Made by a program: the position numbers and the translations under genes. Positions 18,189-27,563 of a stretch of DNA of 64,000 bases are shown here, piece after piece. The stretch covers positions 3,427,501-3,491,500 of the forward strand of contig NZ_AP022672.1 in NCBI RefSeq assembly GCF_013374095.1, given 5' to 3'. Position 1 is the first letter of the stretch; each line of letters opens with the position of its first letter. Origin of the DNA: Sphingomonas sp. HMP6 (GTDB lineage Bacteria > Pseudomonadota > Alphaproteobacteria > Sphingomonadales > Sphingomonadaceae). The notes beneath the pieces are model-generated. The model ran no database searches. It was given only the letters and a program-made list of their open reading frames with translations, and had not been told where the DNA came from.

Positions 18189-18242
18189 ACTTTATTCGTT
18201 GCGCACCCGTCGCCTTTGGCGGAGTCGTGCGTTGGCGGGGCT

Positions 18243-19073
18243 ATGCAGACACTGTGGTTCATCACCAATCCAAAATCCGGCACGGCGACGCCTGCCAAGG
18301 CTGACGCGCTGGCAGCGTTGTTCGCCGATAACGGCCTGACACTGGTTGGACGGTCGGCGTTCCCCGACGATGCCTTGCCGACCCCTGAAGTGCTGGATGC
18401 GGCGGGGGTGGATACCGTAGTGCTGTACGCCGGGGACGGGACGATCAACGCCGCGGTGGCGGCGCTCGCCGACTGGAACGGCGCGATCCTGATCCTGCCC
18501 GGGGGTACAATGAACCTGCTGGCCAAGCTGCTGCACGGAGCCGCGGAGCCTGCGGCGATCATCGCGGCGGCGGTGCGCCACGGGCGCTCGGTTCCACTGC
18601 CTTGTGTCGATGTGGGCGAAGCGCGCGCCTTGGTCGGCCTGATCCTCGGCCCGGCGGCGAATTGGGTGCGCGCGCGCGAATTGGTCCGCGCCGGGCGGCT
18701 GCGCGGACTGGGGCGTGCGCTGCGTCATGCGTGGCGGCGGACGTTCGGGCGCGGTATCCGGCTCGACGGCGTACCGGGACTCAAGCACGGCGCGCAGGCG
18801 GTGCTGGTTCGGGCCGAGGTCGGGCATCTCGATGTTGCCGCGATCGACGCGCGCGATTTTCGCAGCCTCACCAATCTCGGCTGGGAATGGCTGACCGGCG
18901 ATTGGGTCGCTGCGTCCGAAGTGACGCAATGTCGCACGCGCCAATTTCGCACGCGCGGCGACAAGCCTGCGCTCGCGTTGGTCGACGGAGAGCCGATCAT
19001 GCTGGAACCCAGCAGCGTGGTAAGCGTAGGCATGACACGCGATCTGTTCGTCACCACGCTTCCGGAGGGTTGA
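18243..19073 (+). CDS. Diacylglycerol kinase / lipid kinase catalytic-domain protein
   Basis: DAGK-cat superfamily protein of 276 residues, likely an ATP-dependent lipid kinase. Motifs are NPKSGT at the N-terminus, the nucleotide loop YAGDGTINAAV (AGDGT replaces the usual GGDGT), and ILPGGTMNLLAK. The C-terminal beta-sandwich (PALALVDGEPI) is present. ATG 18243 directly precedes the conserved LWFITNPKSG. The stop overlaps the metallophosphoesterase start (TGATG), so the two are probably an operon, possibly linked in lipid or sugar-phosphate turnover. Confidence 0.87.
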   Translation: MQTLWFITNPKSGTATPAKADALAALFADNGLTLVGRSAFPDDALPTPEVLDAAGVDTVVLYAGDGTINAAVAALADWNGAILILPGGTMNLLAKLLHGAAEPAAIIAAAVRHGRSVPLPCVDVGEARALVGLILGPAANWVRARELVRAGRLRGLGRALRHAWRRTFGRGIRLDGVPGLKHGAQAVLVRAEVGHLDVAAIDARDFRSLTNLGWEWLTGDWVAASEVTQCRTRQFRTRGDKPALALVDGEPIMLEPSSVVSVGMTRDLFVTTLPEG

Positions 19074-19837
19074 TGCGCCTGTTTCATGTCAGTGATGTGC
19101 ATTTCGGGCGCGAAGACGCGGCTGCCGTCGCGTGGTTCGACGCGCTGGTGAAAGCCGAGCGGCCCGATGCGGTGATCATGACGGGCGATCTGACGATGCG
19201 GGCGCGGCGTAGCGAGTTCGAAGCCGGGCTAGGCTGGCTGCAGCGGCTCGGGGTGCCGGTGACGGTCGAGGTCGGCAATCACGATCTGCCGTATTTCAAC
19301 CCGATCGATCGTTTCTTCCGGCCGTATCACCGGATGCACGCGATCAAACGGCTCGTCGAACTGCCGCTCGATCTGCCCGGTATCGCGATCGTGCCCTTGG
19401 TTACGACCGCGCGGGCACAGTGGCGGTGGAACTGGTCGAAGGGCAAGGTGAGCAAGGACGCGCTTGCACGATCGCTCGCGTTGCTTGCCGAGGTGCCCAA
19501 GGACAAGCTGGTCTTCATCGCGTGCCATCACCCGCTGATCGAACCCCAGACGCGCGCATCGGCACAGACCCATCGCGGTGCCGATGCACTGGCCGCGCTG
19601 GCCGATGCGGGCGCGCACGCAGTGCTGACAGGGCATGTCCATGATCCGTTCGACATCGCGCATATCATCGACGGACGGTCGGTGCGGATGATCGGGGCGG
19701 GCACGCTGTCCGAACGCACCCGGACCACACCACCGTCGTTCAATGAGATTCGTGTGAATGGCGGGACGTTCGATGTCGTTGTGCGCGCGATGGACGGTGA
19801 GCCGGACGAGGTCTTGCCGCGCGAGCGGGCGGAGTAG
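19073..19837 (+). CDS. Calcineurin-like metallophosphoesterase
   Basis: Binuclear metallophosphoesterase, 254 residues. All metal-ligand motifs are visible: DVHFG (DxH), MTGDLT (GDxx), VGNHD (GNHD), ACHHPL and LTGHVHDP (GHxH). It resembles the CpdA/YfcE-type phosphodiesterase family, though the substrate cannot be fixed. The start overlaps the DAGK-like stop. Downstream lies a REP element rather than a terminator. Confidence 0.9.
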   Translation: MRLFHVSDVHFGREDAAAVAWFDALVKAERPDAVIMTGDLTMRARRSEFEAGLGWLQRLGVPVTVEVGNHDLPYFNPIDRFFRPYHRMHAIKRLVELPLDLPGIAIVPLVTTARAQWRWNWSKGKVSKDALARSLALLAEVPKDKLVFIACHHPLIEPQTRASAQTHRGADALAALADAGAHAVLTGHVHDPFDIAHIIDGRSVRMIGAGTLSERTRTTPPSFNEIRVNGGTFDVVVRAMDGEPDEVLPRERAE

Positions 19838-19847
19838 GGGCGTCGAT

Positions 19848-19952
19848 CCACCCCGGCGCACGCCGGGGCCCAGTAGCGCACGTTAAGGGATCTGGGCGCA
19901 GCGTTTCCTTACTCCGGTTTCGCGACTGGGCCCCGGCGTTCGCCGGGGTGGA
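19848..19952. repeat. REP-like inverted repeat, CCACCCCGGCG family
   Basis: CCACCCCGGCGCACGCCGGGGCCCAGT on the left and ACTGGGCCCCGGCGTTCGCCGGGGTGGA on the right, with a conserved centre containing CTGGGCGCAGCG. Same family as 41201-41309, and distinct from the GTCACCCCGG family. Confidence 0.88.
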
Positions 19953-20002
19953 GGGAACCGGACAACTCTTGCCGTCCCCCGCTGCATCGATATGCTGGCG
20001 CA

Positions 20003-21268
20003 ATGAAACCAGCCATGTTGTTCGCCCCGCTCGCGTTGTTCGCAGCATTCCCCGCCGCCGCCGCGCCGTCCGACATCGACGCCCGCGTCGCGCGGGTGTT
20101 GAAGGCGACGCCGTTGATCGATGGGCATAACGATTGGGGTGAAACGCTGGTCGATGTCGCGGGCGCTGCGCGCTGGACGATCGATCTCGACCGGCTCGAT
20201 CCGGTCAAATACGACACCGACATCACGCGGCTGCGCAAGGGCCAGGTGGGGGGACAATTCTGGTCGGTCTACGTCCCTGCAAGCTTGCCCGGCCCTGAAC
20301 AGGTCGAGGCGACGCTCGATCAGATCGGGCTGATGCAGCAGATTTTCGCGCGCTATCCGACGGTGTTCGAACCCGCCGTCACCGCCGCCGACGTGCGCCG
20401 GATCCACGCCGCTGGCCGGATCGCATCGTTGCTCGGGGTCGAGGGCGGCGGGCAGATCGACGGCAGTTTCGCGGTGCTGCGCGCCTATCGGCGGCTCGGC
20501 GCGTCGTATCTGACGCTGACGCATTCGCGCACGATTGCCTGGGCCGATTCGGCGACCGACAACCCGCAGCATGATGGCCTGACCAAGTTCGGCGAGGCGG
20601 TAGTACACGAGCTCAACCGGCTCGGCATGCTGGTCGATTTGAGTCACGTCAGCGAGGCGACAATGCGCGACGCTTTGCGCGTGACCAAGGCGCCGGTGAT
20701 CTTCTCGCATTCCTCGGCGCGCGCGCTCGATGATCATCCGCGCAACGTGTCCGATGCGGTGCTCAAACTGGTGGCGGCGAATAAAGGCGTCGTCATGGTC
20801 AATTTCGCGCCGAGCTATGTGTCGGAGGAGCGGCGGCTGTGGGAGGCGGCGCGCAACGGACAGATCGCCAGTTTCAACGCGCCGCCGTTCGGCGGGCTGT
20901 ATATCGGGCAGCCCGACAAGGCGAAGGCTGCGCTCGCCGCGTGGGAGACGGCGCATCCCCGGCCGGTCGTGACGCTGGCGCAAGTTGCCGACCATATCGA
21001 CCATATCGCCAAGGTGGCAGGGGTCGATGCCGTCGGGCTGGGCGGCGACATGGATGGCGTGCCCGACCTGCCGCAGGGGCTGGACGGCGTCGATACCTAT
21101 CCGGCGTTGCTGGCCGAACTCGCGCGGCGCGGGTGGAGCGACGGCGATCTCGCCAAACTGGCGGGTGGCAATGTCCTGCGCGCGATGGAGGGGGCCGAAC
21201 GCACTGCAGCAGCGCTCCGCGCCGAGCCGATGGCGACGGGGACGGTGGCGGGTCTGGACGCAAACTGA
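20003..21268 (+). CDS. Membrane dipeptidase (peptidase family M19)
   Basis: Zinc dipeptidase of 421 residues with a Sec signal peptide (LFAAFPAAAA), so probably periplasmic. Metal-binding and active-site blocks of M19 are present: LIDGHNDWG, LLGVEGGGQI, LTHSRTIAWADSATD, VDLSHVSEATM, IFSHSSARAL and the C-terminal GGNVLRAMEG. It resembles renal dipeptidase homologues in proteobacteria that cleave dipeptides, including D-amino-acid-containing ones. Stands alone after the REP element. Confidence 0.94.
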   Translation: MKPAMLFAPLALFAAFPAAAAPSDIDARVARVLKATPLIDGHNDWGETLVDVAGAARWTIDLDRLDPVKYDTDITRLRKGQVGGQFWSVYVPASLPGPEQVEATLDQIGLMQQIFARYPTVFEPAVTAADVRRIHAAGRIASLLGVEGGGQIDGSFAVLRAYRRLGASYLTLTHSRTIAWADSATDNPQHDGLTKFGEAVVHELNRLGMLVDLSHVSEATMRDALRVTKAPVIFSHSSARALDDHPRNVSDAVLKLVAANKGVVMVNFAPSYVSEERRLWEAARNGQIASFNAPPFGGLYIGQPDKAKAALAAWETAHPRPVVTLAQVADHIDHIAKVAGVDAVGLGGDMDGVPDLPQGLDGVDTYPALLAELARRGWSDGDLAKLAGGNVLRAMEGAERTAAALRAEPMATGTVAGLDAN

Positions 21269-21292
21269 TCCATCGTTCTACGCTGCGGGGTC

Positions 21293-21312
21293 GTTAAATC
21301 TTAACGGGTTAA
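21293..21312. promoter_or_regulatory. TTAA-rich site upstream of the EAL gene
   Basis: GTTAAATCTTAACGGGTTAA contains three TTAA boxes within 20 bp, 17 bp before the EAL-gene start. CtrA of Alphaproteobacteria binds TTAA-type half-sites, but the spacing here (N3, N4) is not the classical N7, so this is only a weak suggestion. Confidence 0.25.
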
Positions 21313-21328
21313 GCGCCACTGTCGCGCG

Positions 21329-22135
21329 ATGACCGAACGTCTTCCAACCCACCCTTCGGTGGCGACCGGTTGCCAAGGATGCCGCGATGGCGCGACCTTC
21401 GACTTGCCGTTCTCAATGGCGTTCCAGCCGATCGTCGATATCGAGCAGGAATGTGTCTTCGCTTATGAAGCACTGGTGCGCGGCGTTGACGGCGAATCCG
21501 CGTCCAGCATCCTGAGCCAGGTAAGCGATGCCAATCGCTACGGTTTTGACCAGCAATGCCGCGTCAAGGCGATCGAAGCCGCGACTCGGGCAGGGATTCT
21601 CGCGTCCCCGGCACGGCTATCGATCAATTTTTTGCCCAATGCGGTCTATTCTGCTGCGGCCTGTATCCAATTGACCCTCAAGACTGCGCGGGCGAACGCG
21701 TTCCCGAGCAACCGGTTGATCTTCGAATTCACCGAGAATGAGGAGATGGCGGACCCACAGCATGTCTCCAACATCATCGCCACCTATCAGCAAATGGGTT
21801 TCGGCACCGCGATCGACGATTTCGGGGCGGGATATGCCGGATTGAACTTGCTCGCCCGGTTTCAGACCGATCTGATCAAGCTCGACATGGATCTGATCCG
21901 GGGGCTCGACGCGAGTATGCCACGGCGGATGATCGTCGGGGGTGTCGTCAGAATGTGCGACTCGCTCGGCGTCAAAGTCATCGCCGAGGGGATCGAGACG
22001 GCGGGCGAACTGGAGGCGCTGCGCGAGATCGGTGTCCGCTACATCCAGGGCTTCTATTTCGCGAAACCGGCGTTCGAACATTTGCCGGAAGTTCACTTCG
22101 CGGTGCAGTTCGGACAGCAATCCCGCGCTGGATAA
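21329..22135 (+). CDS. EAL-domain protein, probable cyclic-di-GMP phosphodiesterase
   Basis: Stand-alone EAL domain of 268 residues, cytoplasmic. Catalytic features are present: EALVR (first Glu), NFLPNAV, FEFTENEEM, DDFGAGYAG, KLDMDLIR, IAEGIET and QGFYFAKP, so hydrolysis of c-di-GMP is plausible. The short Cys-containing N-terminus (CQGCRDG) is not a recognised sensor domain but a CxxC could bind metal. Many such blue-light or stress-associated EAL proteins lack other domains. Confidence 0.9.
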   Translation: MTERLPTHPSVATGCQGCRDGATFDLPFSMAFQPIVDIEQECVFAYEALVRGVDGESASSILSQVSDANRYGFDQQCRVKAIEAATRAGILASPARLSINFLPNAVYSAAACIQLTLKTARANAFPSNRLIFEFTENEEMADPQHVSNIIATYQQMGFGTAIDDFGAGYAGLNLLARFQTDLIKLDMDLIRGLDASMPRRMIVGGVVRMCDSLGVKVIAEGIETAGELEALREIGVRYIQGFYFAKPAFEHLPEVHFAVQFGQQSRAG

Positions 22136-22153
22136 GCCGCCAAGCCGAAGCTG

Positions 22154-22615
22154 TCAGCGCAGCCAGCGCGCCATCGCCGGATAAGTGTCGTTCGTCGTAA
22201 GCCCATAGCCGACGAGCAAATGCACGCCGATATAGACGCCCATTTGAAAGCTCATCGCCAAGGCCGCGCCATTGCCGCGATAGCCGTCCCCATGGAACAC
22301 GATCGCGGGATCGAGCCCGATCGCGCGCGCCGCGGCGTAGGACCAGCAAATCGCGGCTAGTTCCTCGCTCTTGTCATCGGCCACGGTTTCCAGCGTCTCG
22401 CGGACGGCGGGATCGGTGACGGCGATATGGCCGGCCTCATGCAGCAAGTCGCCGGGATAGGTCAGGCGCGCCGGGTCCACGAGGAGCGTCCCGCACCGCA
22501 CCGTCATCGCCGGGATGAGCGTGTCGTCGGGCAGCGGGGTCATTTCGACGGGCACGCCGATATCGCGGAGGAACGCGACAATCGTCGCGGTGATGGCAGG
22601 GTCGGGGGAGGGCAT
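22154..22615 (-). CDS. Hypothetical protein with HEAGH motif
   Basis: A 153-residue protein with HEAGHIAV at about residues 60-67, a zincin-type HExxH motif, preceded by LLHEAG in a helix and followed by an acidic helix (DDKSEELAAICWSYAAA). It could be a small metallopeptidase or a degenerate relative of the ImmA/IrrE class, but no further peptidase domain was recognised. No signal peptide or membrane segment was seen. Convergent with the EAL gene. Confidence 0.65.
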   Translation of the reverse strand: MPSPDPAITATIVAFLRDIGVPVEMTPLPDDTLIPAMTVRCGTLLVDPARLTYPGDLLHEAGHIAVTDPAVRETLETVADDKSEELAAICWSYAAARAIGLDPAIVFHGDGYRGNGAALAMSFQMGVYIGVHLLVGYGLTTNDTYPAMARWLR

Positions 22616-22676
22616 GGGCGTAGTGTATCGTTACGCTGGCGGCGCGTCACCCATGGCGGTGCGGTGATGGGTAAAC

Positions 22677-22710
22677 GAAAAGGACGGCCCGTTGCGGAGC
22701 CGCCCTTTTT
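22677..22710. terminator. Hairpin terminator downstream of rpsI
   Basis: AAAAGGACGGCCCGTTGCGGAGCCGCCCTTTTT forms a GC stem with A/T flanks on both sides, about 115 nt downstream of the rpsI stop on the minus strand. Confidence 0.7.
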
Positions 22711-22791
22711 GTCTGCTTTCTGCGCCGCGTCGTCATGGAGTAAATCCATGACGTCGAACGGGGCTTTGCCCCGTCGGCCGACGCTACAAGT

Positions 22792-22817
22792 CTTTGGATA
22801 GCTTGCGCTATCCAAAG
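22792..22817. repeat. Perfect hairpin just after rpsI
   Basis: CTTTGGATAGC and GCTATCCAAAG arms, 22792-22817, lie 5 nt from the rpsI stop codon. It could protect the rplM-rpsI mRNA 3' end. A second hairpin (ACGGGGCTTTGCCCCGT, 22758-22774) follows. Confidence 0.6.
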
Positions 22818-22822
22818 CTCGC

Positions 22823-23377
22823 TTAACGCTTCGAGAACTGGAAGCTACGACGTGCCTTGGCGCGACCGTACTTCTTACGCTCGACCGTGCGGCTGTCGCG
22901 GGTCAGGAAGCCTGCTGCCTTCACCGGGGCGCGCAGGATCGGTTCGAACTTGGTGATCGCCTGGCTGATGCCATGCTTCACGGCACCGGCCTGGCCCGAA
23001 AGCCCGCCGCCCTTGACGGTGCAATTCACGTCATACTGGCCCTCGCGCTCGGTCACGCCGAACACCTGGTTGATGACCAGACGCAGCGTCGGACGTGCGA
23101 AATACACTTCCTGATCGCGACCATTGATCGTGATCTTACCCGTGCCGGGCTTGATCCAAACGCGGGCGACCGCGTCCTTACGACGGCCCGTTGCATAGGC
23201 ACGACCCTGCTTGTCGAGGATCTGCTCGCGCAGCGGCATCGGCTCCGGCACTGGGCCGGAATTGTTGACCGGGGCGGCGTCCTGCGCCGGCACGGTGTCG
23301 GCCAGGGCCTGGGCGACGGGTGCGGGGGTGTTGGTCAGGCCGGCGAGATCGGCCAGCGACTGGCGGTTGTCGGACAT
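22823..23377 (-). CDS. rpsI: 30S ribosomal protein S9
   Basis: Small-subunit protein whose C-terminal tail reaches the P site. Conserved S9 core: [47 protein letters not shown], and the basic tail [17 protein letters not shown]. At 184 residues it is longer than E. coli S9 (about 130) because of a roughly 50-residue Ala/Pro-rich N-terminal extension, as expected in sphingomonads. The start codon overlaps the rplM stop by 1 nt (TAATG), so translation is coupled. Confidence 0.97.
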   Translation of the reverse strand: MSDNRQSLADLAGLTNTPAPVAQALADTVPAQDAAPVNNSGPVPEPMPLREQILDKQGRAYATGRRKDAVARVWIKPGTGKITINGRDQEVYFARPTLRLVINQVFGVTEREGQYDVNCTVKGGGLSGQAGAVKHGISQAITKFEPILRAPVKAAGFLTRDSRTVERKKYGRAKARRSFQFSKR

Positions 23378-23856
23378 TATGCGCCCACCTTGTTCTTACG
23401 GTTCATGGCTCCGATGTCGAGGACTTCGGGGTTCTGGGCCTCGTGCGGGTGCTCGGTCCCGGCGAAGACGCGCAGGTTGCGCATCTGTGCACGACCCAGC
23501 GGGCCGCGCGGGATCATCCGCTCGATCGCCTTTTCGATGATCCGCTCCGGGAAGCGACCTTCGAGGATCTTGCCCGCTGCGACACCCTTGATGCCGCCGG
23601 CATAGCCGGTGTGGCGGTAATAGATCTTGTCCTTGAGCTTGTTGCCCGTGAACCGAACCTTGTCGGCGTTGATCACGATGACATTGTCACCGCAATCGAC
23701 GTGAGGGGTGAAGCTCGGCTTGTGCTTGCCGCGCAGGATGTTCGCGATGATCGACGCCATGCGGCCGACGACCAGACCGTCGGCATCGACGATGATCCAC
23801 TTCTTCTCCACTTCAGCAGGCAAAGCCGGCTTGGTGGTCTTCATCAGCGCCTTCAT
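23377..23856 (-). CDS. rplM: 50S ribosomal protein L13
   Basis: Large-subunit assembly protein of 159 residues. Motifs: [45 protein letters not shown] and the [34 protein letters not shown] block. The first four residues (MKAL) may be skipped, as a second ATG (MKTTKPALP) also fits. First gene of the rplM-rpsI operon, with a leader hairpin at 23888-23911. Confidence 0.97.
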   Translation of the reverse strand: MKALMKTTKPALPAEVEKKWIIVDADGLVVGRMASIIANILRGKHKPSFTPHVDCGDNVIVINADKVRFTGNKLKDKIYYRHTGYAGGIKGVAAGKILEGRFPERIIEKAIERMIPRGPLGRAQMRNLRVFAGTEHPHEAQNPEVLDIGAMNRKNKVGA

Positions 23857-23887
23857 GGGGCTTGTGACCTTCTATGCTAAAACGACA

Positions 23888-23911
23888 GGTGCCGCCCCGA
23901 GGGACGGCACC
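23888..23911 (-). promoter_or_regulatory. Leader hairpin upstream of rplM
   Basis: GGTGCCG and CGGCACC arms, with an 10-nt loop, lie 32-55 nt upstream of the rplM start. L13 autoregulates through leader hairpins in several bacteria, so a regulatory role is plausible but unproven here. Confidence 0.4.
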
Positions 23912-24005
23912 AATGGCGGCCTAATGCTGCGCAGGCGCGTGAAAGTCAAGCAAATGGCGGCTTTCGTGACGGGTAACGGGATACCGGTCAGCAAGGCGTG
24001 GTCAG

Positions 24006-24854
24006 CTAAGGGGCCAACGCGAGTGTCACCGTCGTTTCGACCCGCGCGGTGTGAGTGGCATCGCCGTGACGCACTCGCGTTTCTGCCATGTCGTGCGACT
24101 CAATCACCAGACCCGTGGTCGAATCGACGTTGCGAAGGGTATGGATCATCGCACTGGGGCTCGCAACGGGCACGGCGAGTTCGCTGCCATGCGTTTCGCG
24201 CGGCGGTGCCGTATCGACTTGGCCGCTCGCCTGGATGTCGATCGTGACGATTCCGCTCGGGTCGCGGGTCAGTGTCTCGGCCCCGATGAGCGCCGTCCCG
24301 GGTGCGAGCGGCGGGCGGCTGGGCAGGGTGACCTGGCGCCGTCCAGGCGGGCGATCTGCCGCAGGACCGGCGATCAACGGGCTCAGGATCGAGCGCAGCA
24401 TCGCGGCCTTGCGCTCGGGCGACAGCGTGCGCAGCGGACTGGCCAGAACCCGCGCATCGCCGCGGCGGGTGGCCTGCGTGCTGACGCGTTCGATCGCATC
24501 GGCGATCAGCGCGATCGCGGCGTCGGCATCAGCGACGCCGAGGATCGTGCCGCTCGGATCCACGCGGTAGCGCAGCGGGCGGTGGAGCAGCGCACTCGTT
24601 GCCGAGCGGAACATCGCTCCGACATCATCGCCGGCCTGCTCATCGACCGCGTCGAGCACTACCGTCACATCATAGCCAGTCTCAGTCTTGTGAAACAGGA
24701 CGGTACGGCTGGCATGGAAGCGCCGGGTCATCCCATCGGCGGTGCGGGTCTCGGCCGTATCGTAACGATAGGGGCGATCCGCTACGGGGCGAAACTCCGC
24801 CGCCGCTGCGCTCGACCACAGCAGGACGGACAGACCCACGCTTCCCCGAATCAC
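24006..24854 (-). CDS. Hypothetical secreted protein
   Basis: A 282-residue protein beginning GTG (MIRGSVGLSVLLWSSAAAAE), a short Sec signal peptide, so likely periplasmic or outer-membrane associated. The remainder is beta-rich (YRYDTAETRTADGMTRRFHASRTVLFHKTETGYDVTVVLDAV; VTIDIQASGQVD; TARVETTVTLALAP). No family was recognised. It sits 16 bp downstream of ctaA on the same strand and may be co-transcribed with it. Confidence 0.7.
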   Translation of the reverse strand: MIRGSVGLSVLLWSSAAAAEFRPVADRPYRYDTAETRTADGMTRRFHASRTVLFHKTETGYDVTVVLDAVDEQAGDDVGAMFRSATSALLHRPLRYRVDPSGTILGVADADAAIALIADAIERVSTQATRRGDARVLASPLRTLSPERKAAMLRSILSPLIAGPAADRPPGRRQVTLPSRPPLAPGTALIGAETLTRDPSGIVTIDIQASGQVDTAPPRETHGSELAVPVASPSAMIHTLRNVDSTTGLVIESHDMAETRVRHGDATHTARVETTVTLALAP

Positions 24855-24870
24855 GTGGCGCTCCCGCGAT

Positions 24871-25908
24871 TCACGCGGCGCGGCGGCTCACTGCATGCGC
24901 CGCCGCCGTCGCTACGATCAGCGTGAGCGCGGCGTTCGCCTGATGCGCGACCGCGACGACGATCTCGACACCGCTCAGCAATGTCGCAATGCCAAGCACG
25001 ATCTGCGCAGCGACGAGGACAATCAGAGACCAACCGACCAGCGGGGCGCCAGCGCGGATCGCCTTAAGCCCGAGCCACACGACTCCCGCCGCCGCGACGA
25101 AGGCGAGCCAGCGGTGGATGAATTGCACAGCGACAGGGTTATCCACCGCGTTGCGCCACAGCGGATCGGTCATCGGCGTCGCTGCCGGGAAGATTTCGTC
25201 GCCCATCAGCGGCCAGCTTGAAAAGGCGTACCCCGCATCGAGTCCCGCGGTGAACGCGCCGAACATGATCTGCACGAACAGCAGGACGAGCGCAGTGGCC
25301 GCGAAGGCACGCAGCCGCGCCGGGTTGGCCAGCCGGTTGGCGGCGAGATCGCGCAGGTCGAGCGCGGTCCACACCGTGCCCGCGAGCAGCGTGAGCGCGG
25401 TAACGAGGTGGACGGCGAGCCTTACGTGGCTGACATCGGTACGCTTTGCGAGGCCCGACGACACCATCCACCACCCGATCGCCCCCTGGAAACACACCAA
25501 GGCGACGAGCGCGAACAGCCGCGGCACATAGCCGCGCGGGATCCGCCTTGCCGCCCAGAAGGCGAGGAGCGGCAGCAGATAGGCCGCGCCAACGACGCGG
25601 CCGAGCAAGCGATGGACATATTCCCAGAAGAAGATCGCCTGGAACCCAGCCATCGTCATGCCGCGGTTGAGCTGTTGATATTCAGGGATTTTCTTATAAT
25701 TGTCGAACTCGGCCTGCCATTGCGCGCCGGTCAGCGGCGGGATGATCCCGCTGATCGGTTTCCACTGCGTGATCGACAGTCCCGATTCGGTCAACCGCGT
25801 GATGCCGCCGATGATGACCATCGCAACGACGAGCGCAGCGACGAAAAACAGCCAGTTCGACAGCGTGCGCGGCCGGAGGCGGGTTGGGAGCGTGGATGCT
25901 TGGAGCAT
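24871..25908 (-). CDS. ctaA: Heme A synthase (COX15/CtaA)
   Basis: Inner-membrane monooxygenase converting heme O to heme A for aa3-type cytochrome oxidase. The 345-residue protein has eight predicted helices. Conserved regions: IGGITRLTESGLSITQWKPISG after helix 1, FFWEYVHRLLGRVVG (heme-ligand His), SHVRLAVHLVTAL, AGLDAGYAFSSWPLM and QFIHRWLAFV. No other cytochrome oxidase genes are nearby. It precedes the small secreted-protein gene. Confidence 0.95.
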   Translation of the reverse strand: MLQASTLPTRLRPRTLSNWLFFVAALVVAMVIIGGITRLTESGLSITQWKPISGIIPPLTGAQWQAEFDNYKKIPEYQQLNRGMTMAGFQAIFFWEYVHRLLGRVVGAAYLLPLLAFWAARRIPRGYVPRLFALVALVCFQGAIGWWMVSSGLAKRTDVSHVRLAVHLVTALTLLAGTVWTALDLRDLAANRLANPARLRAFAATALVLLFVQIMFGAFTAGLDAGYAFSSWPLMGDEIFPAATPMTDPLWRNAVDNPVAVQFIHRWLAFVAAAGVVWLGLKAIRAGAPLVGWSLIVLVAAQIVLGIATLLSGVEIVVAVAHQANAALTLIVATAAAHAVSRRAA

Positions 25909-25993
25909 GACGCCTCCTTTACGCCTCCGTCAGGCCCACGTCGATTGAGGATTTGTGCGGTATAGGGGCAAAGCAGCGTGCGAGCGGCAGCGG

Positions 25994-27424
25994 TCAGCCC
26001 CAAGGATGGCGGAGCCGCCGGAACAAGCCCGTCTTGGCCGTCACCTCGAACATTTCCGACGGACTCTCGGGGTCTAGTACCTCATTATCGGCGAGCCATT
26101 TCTCGATCGCGCTCAGGTCCGGGATTTCATAGGGCCGTAGCGAGCGGCCCGTGCCTCGCAACGCCTCGATCGTCGCGATAATCGAACCGCGCGCGTCGAT
26201 TTCGCGCGCGACCTGATTCACCGGGCACCCGAGATGTTCGGCGATCAGACCATCCCGGATCGCCCGGATCGCGGTGGCACCCTCCGCGCCGGCATCGATC
26301 GTCACATCGCATTCGGTATCGAGGCCCAGCGAGCGGTTGTTCATATTGGCCGATCCGATCCGCAACATCTGTCCGTCGATGATCATCACCTTAGCGTGGA
26401 CGTAGATTGGCGTGCCTTGTGCGGTGAAGGGATGATAGATTTTCAGGCGACCGTGTGTGTCGCGGCGCCTGAGCGCAGCCACGAGCCGGGCGCGCGCCGT
26501 GTCCATCGCCACCGGCTCGAGCCAGCCCTGCGCCGTTACGGGATTGATGATGACGATCTCCGGGCAATCCGGCTCGGCGAGTCGCGCAGCGATTGCCTCC
26601 GCGATCCGACGCGAGGCGAAATATTGGCTCTCGGCGTAGATGCTGTGTTTGGCGGCCGCGATCTGCGCCACGAAAAGCGCTCCGATCTCTCGCACCGGCG
26701 GGCATTCTGGCATTTCCGGCCGAGTCGTGGCGATACCGACCTCGACATCGTGGAAATCCGGCTGCAGGTCCTCGGGCCAGCATTCCGTTTGCGCCTGCAC
26801 CGGATCGAGCGAATGGCCACCTGCACGCGCCCAGCGGTCGCGCGCCAATTCTCCAAGCGCGCCCGCAATCGGACCCTGCAACGCCGTGGTGGCGTCGTGC
26901 CACGGCTTGTACGGCTTGCCCCCGGGATTCACCCGGCGCGGCTCTTCATCATGGTGATCACGCGTGTCCCAGCGCTCGCTGGTCATGTCGATGCCGCCAC
27001 AGAAAGCGAGACAGTCATCGATTACGACGATCTTCTGGTGATGCGAGGCCCCGACCGGGTGGAAGGCGTCCAGCTTGGTGTGGATGCGCGGATGGCGCAT
27101 CCATTTTGCGATCGTTCCAATATTCGAGCCGCGCAAAAAGGTTTTCAGCGCGCCGACATCCCAGCGCAGCAGGAAAATTTCCAGCTCCGGGTTGCGTTCG
27201 ACCAGCCAGTAGATGAAGCGGCCGACCGTAGTCGGTTCATCGGGCAGGCGGTCGCCGCCGACCAGTTCTATCCGCGCGTCGAAATCCCATCCTATCAACA
27301 TGATCCGCCGCTTGGCCTTGAGCATCGCCGATCGCGCATTGCTGAAATAAGCATCGGCATCGACGATCACGCTCATCTGCGTCGCACGCGCCGTCCGCCA
27401 GAAATGTTCAGGGTTCAGCGCCAA
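25994..27424 (-). CDS. Phospholipase D-family protein (cardiolipin synthase-like)
   Basis: A 476-residue protein with two HKD motifs, in HHQKIVVIDDCLAFCGGID (about residue 180) and HAKVMIIDGQMLRIGSANMNNRS (about residue 360). These are characteristic of PLD/cardiolipin synthases that move phosphatidyl groups or hydrolyse phosphodiesters. No transmembrane helix was seen, so it may be cytoplasmic or peripheral. Start: TTG 27424 has a textbook AGGAG 8 nt upstream. An upstream in-frame ATG (27727) would overlap the divergent MerC gene and was rejected; GTG 27505 is the alternative. Confidence 0.85.
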   Translation of the reverse strand: MALNPEHFWRTARATQMSVIVDADAYFSNARSAMLKAKRRIMLIGWDFDARIELVGGDRLPDEPTTVGRFIYWLVERNPELEIFLLRWDVGALKTFLRGSNIGTIAKWMRHPRIHTKLDAFHPVGASHHQKIVVIDDCLAFCGGIDMTSERWDTRDHHDEEPRRVNPGGKPYKPWHDATTALQGPIAGALGELARDRWARAGGHSLDPVQAQTECWPEDLQPDFHDVEVGIATTRPEMPECPPVREIGALFVAQIAAAKHSIYAESQYFASRRIAEAIAARLAEPDCPEIVIINPVTAQGWLEPVAMDTARARLVAALRRRDTHGRLKIYHPFTAQGTPIYVHAKVMIIDGQMLRIGSANMNNRSLGLDTECDVTIDAGAEGATAIRAIRDGLIAEHLGCPVNQVAREIDARGSIIATIEALRGTGRSLRPYEIPDLSAIEKWLADNEVLDPESPSEMFEVTAKTGLFRRLRHPWG

Positions 27425-27531
27425 CTGTCTTTCTCCTGCCGCCGCACGGGACGCTTTGGCCTCGAGCCGAGGCTGCGGGATGACGCATAGCGCGGCATCG
27501 GACACCAAACGACCCAAAAAATACCCAAGAT

Positions 27532-27549
27532 GATATGTTGTAACTTGTC
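27532..27549. promoter_or_regulatory. Candidate Zur box upstream of the merC/zur genes
   Basis: GATATGTTGTAACTTGTC is a degenerate palindrome around GTTnnAAC and matches 15 of 18 positions of the Zur-type consensus GATATGTTATAACATATC as recalled for proteobacteria. It lies 15 bp before the MerC-domain start and between divergent genes. Confidence 0.6.
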
Positions 27550-27563
27550 TCCTGGCGTGCCAC

